64,000 bases of DNA from Tolypothrix sp. FACHB-123 (GTDB taxonomy: Bacteria; Cyanobacteriota; Cyanobacteriia; Cyanobacteriales; Nostocaceae): assembly GCF_014697075.1 (NCBI RefSeq), contig NZ_JACJRE010000041.1, forward strand, positions 1 through 64,000, read 5' to 3'. The translations under genes were made by a program, and so were the position numbers. The notes beneath the pieces are model-generated. The model saw only the letters and a program-made list of their open reading frames with translations, made no database searches and was not told where the DNA came from. This document shows, one piece after another, positions 17,308 to 26,583 of this stretch (its first letter is position 1; every line of letters begins with the position of its first letter).

Positions 17308-17880
17308 TTAAATATTAGGATTGAGGCTAGCTCCTGTACGCCCTGAGATAATCCAGAGGAAGGAACGGCCAATATCTCGGAGAATGTGGACAGTAGATTC
17401 TCTAGGTTGGTTGGAGGGAATGGAAATGGAGGTAAAAGTAATGCCTTGGCTACCAAGAACTAGAATGGCTATGGATGCTGCTCTTGGCATGTGAAAGTCA
17501 GAGGTAATTAAATATAGATGCTGGATATGACGTTGTTTAAACTCAAATACCAGAGAAGTAAAATTAGTAACTGTATCAACAGCACGATAGTCAAGGTAAA
17601 GACGACTGTTAGGGATATCTGCGTTATCAAAAATTTTACGGGCTAGCTTTGGGCGTATACCACTAGAAACCCAGATATCTAGAGTGGGGTGGTTTTGGGC
17701 AAATTGGGCAGTGAATTTTTCTCTATTTGAACCGCCACCAAGGGTAAGAATAGCTTGAGGGTAGGGGGCTTGGTAAGATGCGATCGCAATTCGGATAGGA
17801 ATGACGCTCAACAACACCAGAATCATAGTGGCTAAAGTTAATAGCCCATATTTTCTGATTTGTCTATGCAATCGCTTCAT
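17308..17880 (-). CDS. YdcF-like (DUF218) membrane-anchored protein
   Basis: A 190-residue DUF218/SanA/ElyC-family protein. Relatives affect envelope integrity and lipid-carrier metabolism, though the reaction is unproven. One N-terminal anchor helix (about residues 12-34) precedes the domain. The typical ILTLGGGSNRE, VSSGIRP, TVTNFTS and LITSDFHMPRAASIA motifs follow in order. Members of this family often lie in exopolysaccharide loci of cyanobacteria, which fits here: it lies between the Uma2 gene and the WcaF-type gene, with short gaps on both sides. Confidence 0.87.
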   Translation of the reverse strand: MKRLHRQIRKYGLLTLATMILVLLSVIPIRIAIASYQAPYPQAILTLGGGSNREKFTAQFAQNHPTLDIWVSSGIRPKLARKIFDNADIPNSRLYLDYRAVDTVTNFTSLVFEFKQRHIQHLYLITSDFHMPRAASIAILVLGSQGITFTSISIPSNQPRESTVHILRDIGRSFLWIISGRTGASLNPNI

Positions 17881-17893
17881 TATGGGAAAAAAG

Positions 17894-18640
17894 CTAAATT
17901 TCTTCAGGATTAATCCCCATTTCTCGCAGTCTTTGTGCTAATTTACCAGCTTTTTGTTCTGCTTGTTCTGCACGTTGACGTTCTTGTTCTACTAACTCAC
18001 TTCCCCAAGGTAATAAATTACCAGATCGATCCCACCAGCGTAGCCAGTAGCCCTCTAATTCTGCTTTTTTCCCTATCCACAGGCCTAAAAATAAACCCAA
18101 GGCTTCTATCCAAAAACGTCCGTTTTCATCTGGGGATTGTTGTTGATACTTACCCTGCTCTAATAAATGAGTTTCTAATACTCCAATTTGCGGATGAAAA
18201 ATTACATAGACAGGAATTTTTAAAATCTGTTCGTAAAAGTACCACTTACCATAAGGATAGTGGGGATTAATTGAATATTCTCCTCCTTCTGTAGCGGAGA
18301 TAAATTCCATGACTAAAGCTGGCTTGTCTCCTTCTGCATGGGGAGTATAGCTGCGGCGAATTTCTCCTGAAGGTAGGGGATAAACCGATGGGACATAAAC
18401 CCAATCGGGGGCTTTAACGATAGTTTTGTCACCGACGGTAGCACAAATACCAAAATTAGAAGCAATCAACATTGATTCGAGAATCAAACCTGCTAATTCT
18501 AGGGATTCTCGCAGGGCGGCGGCTAACAGGGGTTGCAGGTTACTTTCCACAGGTTCATCGGGCAAAGGAAAATCAGCAGCTAGTTTCTGCCAGGTAATCG
18601 GGGGTAAGGCATTTGCCGGGTGACCTTGTAGAACTGTCAT
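17894..18640 (-). CDS. Uma2-family (DUF820) putative endonuclease
   Basis: A 248-residue protein of the Uma2/DUF820 family, very numerous in cyanobacteria and predicted to have a PD-(D/E)XK nuclease fold. Candidate active-site residues are the D of APDWVYVP and the E of LVMEFIS. A charged coiled coil rich in QERQRAEQAEQKA ends the protein (about residues 212-240). Biological role is unknown for the family. The gene is not obviously part of the glycan pathway and may be a passenger. Its start is the ATG at 18640. Confidence 0.87.
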   Translation of the reverse strand: MTVLQGHPANALPPITWQKLAADFPLPDEPVESNLQPLLAAALRESLELAGLILESMLIASNFGICATVGDKTIVKAPDWVYVPSVYPLPSGEIRRSYTPHAEGDKPALVMEFISATEGGEYSINPHYPYGKWYFYEQILKIPVYVIFHPQIGVLETHLLEQGKYQQQSPDENGRFWIEALGLFLGLWIGKKAELEGYWLRWWDRSGNLLPWGSELVEQERQRAEQAEQKAGKLAQRLREMGINPEEI

Positions 18641-18763
18641 GGTCTGATTTAGGCGATCGCTAGCAGGGTCGATTTCTTACTATTATACAGACTAGAATTT
18701 ATTAAAGCTGGGATAAGAGCGATCGCTATTTGCAATGGATTAATACTGAGCGATACGAAGATG

Positions 18764-19570
18764 TCACTGATATTGCATCGACTTCTCAATTTGTGCAGCA
18801 GAATCATGTTTTAACTTTTCCGCTTCAATTAGATGAATTGCCAATAGAACTTCTGCTAATACTCGCTGGAATGCATAATAACAACCGCGCCAACCGTCGA
18901 GGATTCCTCCCTTAAGGATTAGACAGTAGAACAAGATAATAATGGGTGCAAGGATTTTTCGTTTACGGATGCGATCGCTTAAACTGAGTTCGCTGTTTGG
19001 TGTTTCTAGCAATTTCTGAGCTTCAATCACCATATAACGATCCTGTGCCCATAGCCAACGACTTAAGGGTTTGCGATCATCATGGTACATATACGCTGAT
19101 AATTTACTAGACTGACCTTTAACTTCTAGTAGTTGAGTGTGGCCATCATCAATATAAATGGCTTTAGATTTCCGGAATAATACTTGACGTGGTGGTAGTA
19201 TAGTACTTCCCAGAGGTTTGCCGAATACACAATATTTAAATCTAGCAAAGTAGCCATCAATAGTAGAATCTAGAGACAGGTTTTTAATCTCTGCAATCAG
19301 TTCATCCGTAACGATGTAATCTGCATCAAGGGAAAGAACCCATTCAGATTCAACTTTTTCTAAACCATAGTTCCATTGTAAACAATGGGTATCAAATTTC
19401 CTTTGAAATAGCTGAACTTGAGGATAAGACTCTAAAATATTAATAGTGTTATCAGTGCTATCACTATCAATCACGACAATTTTATTTGCCCAGACAAGAT
19501 GTTGGAGAGTACGAGCAATATTCGGTGCTTCGTTATAAGTGAGAATGAGAGGAGTTACTTGATCCAGCAT
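18764..19570 (-). CDS. family 2 glycosyltransferase (WaaE-like)
   Basis: A 268-residue GT-A fold inverting glycosyltransferase. It starts with TPLILTYNEAPNIARTL, has DSDSTDNT near residue 36 and the nucleotide-binding LSLDADYIV near residue 80. The layout resembles WaaE/KdtX-like family 2 enzymes that add a sugar to lipid A core or to polysaccharide. The C-terminal half has one possible membrane-associated hydrophobic segment (APIIILFYCLILKGGILDG). It lies after the truncated methyltransferase in the glycan locus. The sugar donor and acceptor cannot be told. Confidence 0.88.
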   Translation of the reverse strand: MLDQVTPLILTYNEAPNIARTLQHLVWANKIVVIDSDSTDNTINILESYPQVQLFQRKFDTHCLQWNYGLEKVESEWVLSLDADYIVTDELIAEIKNLSLDSTIDGYFARFKYCVFGKPLGSTILPPRQVLFRKSKAIYIDDGHTQLLEVKGQSSKLSAYMYHDDRKPLSRWLWAQDRYMVIEAQKLLETPNSELSLSDRIRKRKILAPIIILFYCLILKGGILDGWRGCYYAFQRVLAEVLLAIHLIEAEKLKHDSAAQIEKSMQYQ

Positions 19571-19575
19571 ATCTA

Positions 19576-20052
19576 TTATTTATGAACTTTCACAACCATG
19601 ACATATGCCATAATTAAGGGGAAATATCTGCTTAAAGCTGCAAATGGTTGTCTACGCTCATCGCCATAAAAAGAAGAATTATTACTAAAATTGCAGTAAG
19701 TTAAAAATCGTGGCATTTCAGATTTATTAAAATACCTAATATACTGCCATTCCCAAATTGGAATTTTATGTCCTTCTGTTCTTCTAGTAACAACCATGAA
19801 TAGATAATAAATTCTATTAATAATCCAAACATGATTAGGTGTAATTAACACTAATCTGCCGCCAGGTTTGAGAATTCTATATATTTCCTTAGCAACTGCT
19901 TCTGGGAAAAAAAGATGTTCTATATTATCACCCCAAAATACTTCATCAAAAAAGTTATCTGTATACTTATAGGGAATATATTCTATATCATGTTGATTAG
20001 CTGTAACTCCAAGTTTACCAAGCTTATCTACTCCTGCTGTGATACAAAGCTT
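19576..20052 (-). pseudogene. 5'-truncated SAM-dependent methyltransferase
   Basis: The frame reads AGVDKLGKLGVTANQ, then DNFFDEVFWGDNIEHLF, IYRILKPGGRLVLITPNH and on to a stop. These match motifs II-IV of class I methyltransferases that act on sugars or quinones. The upstream frame is closed by a TAA at 20053-20055. The N-terminal SAM-binding motif I (E/DxGxGxG) is absent, and no start codon lies before the conserved part. The neighbouring glycosyltransferase ends 20 bases away, so the missing 5' half was lost at that junction. An internal start near 19851 would give only 91 residues and no SAM site. It is called a pseudogene. Confidence 0.82.
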
Positions 20053-20074
20053 TTATCGTCTGTTTATGCAGATT

Positions 20075-21211
20075 CTAACCTATTGATTCTGTTGCTAATA
20101 ATTGCTGAAAATCAGCAAGGTATAATTCACTAACTTGCTTATAGCTGAATTCTTTTGCCTTTTGAGCAGCTTGTATGCTCATTGTGCTATCAGCCTCACA
20201 ATTAATTATTGCTAAGGCTAATTTTTCTGATAGATTTTTAGCAGCATCAACCCTCCGATGATTAAAAAAGTATCCAGTTTGTCCTTCTTGAATAAAATCT
20301 CCAAAACAAGCTAAGTCTGACACAACTGGTACAAGACCAGATGCCATTGCTTCTAAGGGTGCAACTCCAAAAGACTCACCTTTTTCAGCCAATGAGGGGT
20401 AGCAGAATACATCTGCCTCTCGATAAGCTTCAGCTAGCTTATACACATCAAAAATAGGTGTCAAAAATTCAACGTTTAAACCTTTAGAATTAGAATGAAG
20501 ATTACGTAAATATAGCTCTCCTCCACCGCCTTGATTTTCTTTTATAGGGCCAATAATCCTCAATTTTACTGTAGAGATTTGTTGAGATAATATTGAAAAT
20601 GCATCCAAAAGAAGATGAACTCCTTTTTCTGGATGAATTCTACCTACATACAAAATAACTTTTTCTTTATTTTCTAATTTTGGTTGAGTATTTGGTGAGA
20701 ATATACAAGTATCAATCGGGTTAGGGATAATTCCCATTCGGTGTATAGCAGCAGGATATTCTTTAGCAATAGCTTCTTGTATAGCTCGTGATGCAGCAGC
20801 AAAAAAAGTAGTTTTTGCATATAACCAATACTGTCCTTTAGGATAGCGATTGGCATTAATTACAACCTTGCCTGTTGTAGGACGCAGAGCGGCAAATATA
20901 GGTAACCAAAAATCATTAATAACTAAAATATCGCCTGGAGGTAATGTGGGAAATGTCAACAAGGCATAGAAAAAGTCTTTGAGTAGATCCAAAATAATAT
21001 TGGTACTTTGTGGCATTCCTCCACATCGAATGTATTGCACACCATTAATTACCTCTGTTTGAGGCTGCCCAGGATAAGAACGACATAAAATCCTTACGTC
21101 ATGGCCTCTAGCCGCAAATTCTTCTGCTAAACCTTGCCAAAGTCTAGGAATAGCGCCTCCTTGCACAGCAGGAACAGGCAGCCAAGGGCCTGTTGCAATG
21201 TTAATAATCAC
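20075..21211 (-). CDS. family 4 glycosyltransferase
   Basis: A 378-residue GT-B retaining glycosyltransferase. The N-terminal domain opens with MIINIATGPWLPVPAVQGGA, the glycine-rich acceptor-side loop. The donor domain has LYVGRIHPEKGVHLLLDAF near residue 190 and the EX7E motif in EKGESFGVAPLEAMASG near residue 290. It forms a near-contiguous run with three further GT4 genes. Substrate is unknown; synthesis of a surface glycan is inferred from the locus. Confidence 0.9.
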   Translation of the reverse strand: MIINIATGPWLPVPAVQGGAIPRLWQGLAEEFAARGHDVRILCRSYPGQPQTEVINGVQYIRCGGMPQSTNIILDLLKDFFYALLTFPTLPPGDILVINDFWLPIFAALRPTTGKVVINANRYPKGQYWLYAKTTFFAAASRAIQEAIAKEYPAAIHRMGIIPNPIDTCIFSPNTQPKLENKEKVILYVGRIHPEKGVHLLLDAFSILSQQISTVKLRIIGPIKENQGGGGELYLRNLHSNSKGLNVEFLTPIFDVYKLAEAYREADVFCYPSLAEKGESFGVAPLEAMASGLVPVVSDLACFGDFIQEGQTGYFFNHRRVDAAKNLSEKLALAIINCEADSTMSIQAAQKAKEFSYKQVSELYLADFQQLLATESIG

Positions 21212-21223
21212 TGTCGTACCTTC

Positions 21224-22444
21224 CTAAGAATTATAAGATTGAATACAATTGGGAGGTTCACCACCATGGAGAATCCACTGGTAGAAATTTGCCATTTCCT
21301 TTGCTATTGAATTCCAAGAGTATTTAGCTTCTACTAAATCTCGCCCTTTCAAACCCATTATTTGGCGTTCTATAACAGACATCTGCATTGCATTAAATAA
21401 AGCAACCTTTAGTGCTTGCTGATTATCTTCAATCCACCAACCACATCCGTAATACTGTAAATCTTCCCAAGGAGCACCTTTGGTAGTTATCACTGGGACA
21501 CCGTAAGCTAGAGACTCTGCTACTACAATGCCAAAATTCTCTGAATGAGTTGGTAAAACAAATAAGTCAGCATTACTGAGTGCAGAAAATTTCTGTTGTC
21601 CTGATAGCATCCCAGTAAAAGTGACCTGTTGCCTCAAATTTAACTTTTCTACTTTTAGTTCTAACTTCTCTCGGTAGCCGATTAAGTCTGGCCCAGCAAT
21701 AATTAGATGCCACTCAGGAAAATGATTAGTAAGAGAATGCCAAACATCTAATAGATTATCTAAACCTTTTTTAGGATGTATTCTTGATAAAAAAAGTAAC
21801 CATTTTTTATTAACTAGTTCAGGAAAATTGTTAATTAATATTTGTCTACCAGGTTGATTATTAATAGCAGGAACACTAATTCCATTAGGAATTAATGCAA
21901 TTGGCTGCTTATATCCTAATCTACGAATTGAATTTACCTCTTCAGCAGATGTGGCATGAAAAGCTGTGGCACTATTTAAATTTTTTTGTTCGTATAATAT
22001 CCATGCTAAGCATTTTTTATGCCAGCTATTATTTAATGACCAAGGTTCTAGCATTCCCCTTGGAGAAATTACTAAGCTAACTTTATTACGAACTGCTGCT
22101 TGCCGAGCATAAAGATTAGGAAACATCCATAAACCATGATTATGAATTAAATCTAAATCTGTTGATGCTAATTTTGACAAATAATTAGCAGCTTGCGGTT
22201 GAAAACCTCTAAAATATTTTGCTAATTTTAAAGCTTCCTTACTGTGAATTTTAACTCCATTCGCAAAAATTTGTTTGCCGTGAGATTGATAATCAAGGGT
22301 GAATAGATGAGAACTAATATGATGTTGACATAATGCTTGAGCTAAATTAGTAACTGAATAAGCAGGCCCACCAACATTTTCATTTATACTGGCGACTACT
22401 TGGCAAACACGAAATTTATCAACTAATGTGGCAGTTGTTGACAT
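21224..22444 (-). CDS. family 4 glycosyltransferase
   Basis: A 406-residue GT-B enzyme. The N-terminus has SINENVGGPAYSVTNLAQAL, and VISPRGMLEPWSLNNSWHKK near residue 130 is a stretch common in exopolysaccharide GT4 enzymes. The donor-site motifs are LFLSRIHPKKGLDNLLDVW near residue 215 and HSENFGIVVAESLAYG near residue 300. Its start lies 41 bases after the stop of the upstream GT, and its stop is 12 bases before the next gene's start, consistent with one operon. Sugar specificity is unknown. Confidence 0.9.
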   Translation of the reverse strand: MSTTATLVDKFRVCQVVASINENVGGPAYSVTNLAQALCQHHISSHLFTLDYQSHGKQIFANGVKIHSKEALKLAKYFRGFQPQAANYLSKLASTDLDLIHNHGLWMFPNLYARQAAVRNKVSLVISPRGMLEPWSLNNSWHKKCLAWILYEQKNLNSATAFHATSAEEVNSIRRLGYKQPIALIPNGISVPAINNQPGRQILINNFPELVNKKWLLFLSRIHPKKGLDNLLDVWHSLTNHFPEWHLIIAGPDLIGYREKLELKVEKLNLRQQVTFTGMLSGQQKFSALSNADLFVLPTHSENFGIVVAESLAYGVPVITTKGAPWEDLQYYGCGWWIEDNQQALKVALFNAMQMSVIERQIMGLKGRDLVEAKYSWNSIAKEMANFYQWILHGGEPPNCIQSYNS

Positions 22445-22485
22445 TTTAGCTTTATTTGAAAATAAAATATAAAAATTTAATTTAG

Positions 22486-23679
22486 TTACACAACCAATTT
22501 ATGCTCAAAATCAGCATCGTTGTTATGGATTGAAAAATGGGAATCTAAATAGCTAGCCAGAGTTTTTTGGAAACGCTCAAATCCAAAGGTATCAATTACC
22601 TTTTGGCGTAACTTTTCTGGCTGATATATTAAAGGGTTAGGATAGCTTCGTTGTAGAATTTGAATTAACGTATTAGCAATTTCCTTCACATCATCAGGAT
22701 TGACTAATGCACCAAGTTCGCCATGACAAAGAGCATCAATTGCTCCATCTTGATTACCACCTAAAACAGGCTTGCCACAAGCTAGTGCTTCCAAATAAAC
22801 AATACCAAACCCTTCTCTTTTGCTAGGCATAGCAAAAACATCACAGAGATTATAGTAATCACAAAGCTGTTCATCATGAACAAATCCAGCTAACGTGACA
22901 CAATCTTGTAAACCTAATTGGGCAATTAATTCTTCAATTCTTGTTCTGTCATTTCCTTTACCAACAATTATGTAGTGGATATTAGGAATAATCGAACGAA
23001 TGTCAGGCAGCGCTTTTAAAATTTGGTCATATCCTTTGTAGCGCTCAACATTTGCTAGTCTTGCCACCGTTAATATAACTGGTTGTTCTCGTTTGAGTTT
23101 ATATAGTTCAAGTAAATACTGAGGTTTTGGTGCAGGTTGAAAACGGTTGGGATCAAATGTGTTGGGTAAGATAGAAATTTTACGTGGATCAATGTTTTGT
23201 TCTTTAATCAGGCGATCGCGGGTGTAACTACTAACGGACAAAATTAGATCTGCATGGTGTAGCGCAGTTTTTAAAGTAGGATTATTAATATTCCAAGCTT
23301 CTACTCCATGAGCAATTGTCCAGTAAGGGATATTTTTGAGATGTTTTAGATAGTAGGCACCCGTAGTGAAGTTGAGGTGAGTTGCAATTATTAAGTTAGG
23401 GCGCTTTAAAAGAGCCTGACTGATGATTTTGCTAGCAAAGACAGGTGTACGAATTTTTAGCGGACAAGTTCCAGAGAAATGAAATCGAGTCGTAGGCAAA
23501 TAAGAGATATCCGATGATGTTTTTACATCATGCTTGAGAAAAACTTCATACTGACTTCGAGGATAAAGCCTTTGCAATGACTGTAAGCAAAACGCTGAGT
23601 AAACCTGGATACCACCTTTAAATTGAAAAATGTTAGGAAGCCACAAATGAAATTGCTTTCCATTAGAATGAGTTTGCAT
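22486..23679 (-). CDS. family 4 glycosyltransferase
   Basis: A 397-residue GT-B enzyme with IFQFKGGIQVYSAFCLQSL at the N-terminus, VARLANVERYKGYDQILKAL near residue 205, and PSKREGFGIVYLEALACGK (the EX7E donor-phosphate motif) near residue 285. The third of four consecutive GT4 genes. The gene is complete and shows no unusual feature. It likely adds one sugar in building the repeat unit of the glycan made by this locus. Confidence 0.9.
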   Translation of the reverse strand: MQTHSNGKQFHLWLPNIFQFKGGIQVYSAFCLQSLQRLYPRSQYEVFLKHDVKTSSDISYLPTTRFHFSGTCPLKIRTPVFASKIISQALLKRPNLIIATHLNFTTGAYYLKHLKNIPYWTIAHGVEAWNINNPTLKTALHHADLILSVSSYTRDRLIKEQNIDPRKISILPNTFDPNRFQPAPKPQYLLELYKLKREQPVILTVARLANVERYKGYDQILKALPDIRSIIPNIHYIIVGKGNDRTRIEELIAQLGLQDCVTLAGFVHDEQLCDYYNLCDVFAMPSKREGFGIVYLEALACGKPVLGGNQDGAIDALCHGELGALVNPDDVKEIANTLIQILQRSYPNPLIYQPEKLRQKVIDTFGFERFQKTLASYLDSHFSIHNNDADFEHKLVV

Positions 23680-23742
23680 TTTGATAAGATTGGTATTTTT
23701 GAGATTAAATAATTACATTAAAAAATTAAATCAAATTTATTG

Positions 23743-24936
23743 TTAAGCAACAGCAGGGTTATTAATCTTACTCTTCATTATGTAGTCTAGTGCTTGATTT
23801 AGTCCTTGAGTTGCTTGGATATAACTGTACTGAGATACGATACGGCGGCTTTCTTCTCCCCAAAACTGTAAGCATTGTCGATCTGAGAATGCTGCTTGTA
23901 GACTACTTGCTAATGCAGGCACATCACCAGCCGGAAAAATCAAACCATTTTTACCAGGATGAACCAAATCTTGTGCACAACCGACATGAGTACTAACAAT
24001 AACTGGCCGGCCTAAGCACATTGCTTCATTGATCGCCAAACCCCAAGTTTCACTATAGCTAGGTAGCACTACTAAATCTGCAATTGCGTAAGTGCGTGGC
24101 ATCAAAGATTGGTTTTGAAAAGGGGCAAAGTAAATATTTGTCTGCCCTGCGGCTTGGGATTTTAAGTCATTTTCTATGTTGCCATTACCTACAAACAGCA
24201 ATGATACACGGTTAAGCTTGGCTTGTAAAAAAGCTTGAAGCAAATCTAAAGGACGTTTGATGTCTATAAACTTGCCTACAAATAATATAACTGCATGGTC
24301 TTGAGGAATGCCGATTTCTTGCTTCCAAGCAATAGCTTGCTGCTTAGCTATTTCAGTTTGTTTTAAAAAGCGATCGCTCTCAACTGCATGGGGAGAGAAA
24401 AAGAGATTATCAGTAGGTACACCATGATATTGAAAGTAATCATGGTTAGCTTTACCTACATAAAGACAGGCGGAAAATCGCCGATAAATTTGGGTGATAA
24501 ACTGCCGACGCATCCATGCTTTGATGCCATGAGTAGGTAACAATCGATGAGAATCACCCCGAAATATTAATGGAATTTGATGAGCATTCCAATGCCACAG
24601 AAAACGATATATACTGACATAGTTGTAGGACATCAATAGTACAGCATCAGGATTATAGGCTCTAACTTGTGAAATTAAATTTGGATTTTGTAACCCCCAA
24701 AAGTGATGAGTACCTGGTTTTAAACTAACATTTGGTACAAATTCATATTCATAGCCACTTAATAACGGAATATCCCACTTAAGTGTCTTACGAAAACCTG
24801 CATCAACTTGCTGAGTAACACCAAAATCCCAAAGATAAAAAACTTTAATGGCTAAATTACCAGTATTACTTAGATAGCGAAACCAAGGTGCATAATATTG
24901 GATTGGATGAGAGGTAATGATTGCTATTTTTCGCAT
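23743..24936 (-). CDS. family 4 glycosyltransferase
   Basis: A 397-residue GT-B enzyme. The N-terminus is KIAIITSHPIQYYAPWFRYL, the form seen in a distinct GT4 group of polysaccharide loci. The donor domain has LFVGKFIDIKRPLDLLQAF near residue 215 and PSYSETWGLAINEAMCLGR near residue 295. It lies downstream of the polymerase gene with a 142-base AT-rich gap, the largest in this stretch of the locus. Specificity is unknown. Confidence 0.9.
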   Translation of the reverse strand: MRKIAIITSHPIQYYAPWFRYLSNTGNLAIKVFYLWDFGVTQQVDAGFRKTLKWDIPLLSGYEYEFVPNVSLKPGTHHFWGLQNPNLISQVRAYNPDAVLLMSYNYVSIYRFLWHWNAHQIPLIFRGDSHRLLPTHGIKAWMRRQFITQIYRRFSACLYVGKANHDYFQYHGVPTDNLFFSPHAVESDRFLKQTEIAKQQAIAWKQEIGIPQDHAVILFVGKFIDIKRPLDLLQAFLQAKLNRVSLLFVGNGNIENDLKSQAAGQTNIYFAPFQNQSLMPRTYAIADLVVLPSYSETWGLAINEAMCLGRPVIVSTHVGCAQDLVHPGKNGLIFPAGDVPALASSLQAAFSDRQCLQFWGEESRRIVSQYSYIQATQGLNQALDYIMKSKINNPAVA

Positions 24937-25078
24937 ATCCGTTTAATTAGAATATCCCATACTGGTAAAACCTTAGTTTTTATATGATTTTTTATGATAG
25001 TAATCTGATTTGATTTATGAAAGAATCTAAGTATATGTAGAGTGTGTTATCGCGTAGCATAAAACACCACTTTTTATG

Positions 25079-26572
25079 TCAAACTAAAAAGTTTGGTGCT
25101 TTGTAGGGTCGCATTAACAACACTATTACCCCACTAAGTGAAATGCTTGCTTGAAATAAGGCAGCCACGTATACCCCTGCACTAAATTCAGTTTGGAAAC
25201 ATAATGTCAGCACTAGAACAGCAAATAAATAATTAGCAGACAGTACTGGTGCATTAATGCTCCAGCGCGTAACTTGTCCATACATTAACCCTAAAACAAT
25301 AGCTAGCCCACCGCAACCAAATAGACCAAAATTCGCGTAAGATTCAGCCAACAGCCCCCAACCTATTGTGGTTCTGAAAGTAGCTTCACGGGTTTGTAAA
25401 CCGTAATGAATATTAAGTAAATAAGTACCCTCATGACTAGCAATTTTATTAACGCCAAAAATTCGAGGAACTAATAGCTGTGGTACAATTGCATAGCTCG
25501 CTCCATAAAGATAAGGTATCTCTTGGGGACTTTTATTTTGCGTCAGCAGTAACATATGAATTACACTAGCACGCTCTAAAAATGAGGCTTTTTCTGAGGA
25601 ATTATAGGACTGGCTTAGATCAAAATTATTTTGATTAATTAATAACGAATTCAAGCTATAGCCTGCCCATTCACTATACCAAGCTGGATAATCCCACGGT
25701 TGTACATAGGCGCTTTGTACTCCGAACCAATATTTAGCTCTCATCTCACCTTTGCCAGAGTTCAAAAACGAAAAACAAAGGAGTATAATGATAATTAGTA
25801 AGGTTGGTATTTTTTTGCTTCCAATTACAAAGCCAGTTATTGCAATCAAAAATTGAGAAGCTGCACCTACTAGTAGCAAACCCACCGAATTTGTAATTAT
25901 TGCTGCTGCTATTAAGAACAAAAAACTTAGAGATTGTGCTTTCGATAATTGTTTAGTACCAAAGTAATAGGAAAGCACAAAAGTAGCTAGTGCAGATAAT
26001 CCCAGGACAATACCACGGAGGAGGGCAAATATGCCGCTATCAATCAATAACCAACCACCCAAGGAAGAAAAGTTAAATAAAATACTAAATGCTAAAACAA
26101 ATAATAAAAATACATTACCGCTACCACTTTTAAAGGTCAGATATAACTTAGGTATGGGAGGTGCAGATTTAACAAATTGAAACCAGATAAATGTTCCTAA
26201 GAGTAAAAATGCTGTAACAGTAATACTGGCAAATAAGTGGCTTTCTGGAGAGTATTGTAACACTTTGGGGTGATTGCTTACCAAGGGCAGAGCGTAAGTC
26301 CAAACAAAGGTTAGTGCAAAAACTGGAAAAATTGGTATACCTAGTGCCCGTTTAGAACACCAAAGGTAGGCGGGTATCAGCGCTGCAATGGTGATGAAAA
26401 TTGCTCCCAGATTGCTTTCTAAAGAAGTAGTATTTGTAAAAAATAATTCAAATATAAGTAAAGAGAAAGCAACCAGCCAAAACACTCTGAGCAATTTTCG
26501 ATGCCTTCGATACTCAAAGGCATTTGCGTATTGTGCGATCAATAAAGGTTGTGATTCCATATCTTTGCTCAT
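25079..26572 (-). CDS. Wzy-like O-antigen/oligosaccharide repeat-unit polymerase
   Basis: A 497-residue polytopic membrane protein with about 11-12 hydrophobic helices and a longer hydrophilic loop (about residues 275-400) containing WDYPAWYSEWAGYSLNSL and the FRTTIGWGLLAESYANFG stretch. This layout is typical of Wzy/WaaL-type enzymes that polymerise or ligate lipid-linked oligosaccharides on the outer face of the inner membrane. Sequence families in this group are weakly conserved, so polymerase versus ligase cannot be decided. An ATG at 26560 is an alternative start. The locus also has an ABC exporter, which normally does not need a Wzy. Confidence 0.75.
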   Translation of the reverse strand: MSKDMESQPLLIAQYANAFEYRRHRKLLRVFWLVAFSLLIFELFFTNTTSLESNLGAIFITIAALIPAYLWCSKRALGIPIFPVFALTFVWTYALPLVSNHPKVLQYSPESHLFASITVTAFLLLGTFIWFQFVKSAPPIPKLYLTFKSGSGNVFLLFVLAFSILFNFSSLGGWLLIDSGIFALLRGIVLGLSALATFVLSYYFGTKQLSKAQSLSFLFLIAAAIITNSVGLLLVGAASQFLIAITGFVIGSKKIPTLLIIIILLCFSFLNSGKGEMRAKYWFGVQSAYVQPWDYPAWYSEWAGYSLNSLLINQNNFDLSQSYNSSEKASFLERASVIHMLLLTQNKSPQEIPYLYGASYAIVPQLLVPRIFGVNKIASHEGTYLLNIHYGLQTREATFRTTIGWGLLAESYANFGLFGCGGLAIVLGLMYGQVTRWSINAPVLSANYLFAVLVLTLCFQTEFSAGVYVAALFQASISLSGVIVLLMRPYKAPNFLV

Positions 26573-26583
26573 AGCAGTTTGTC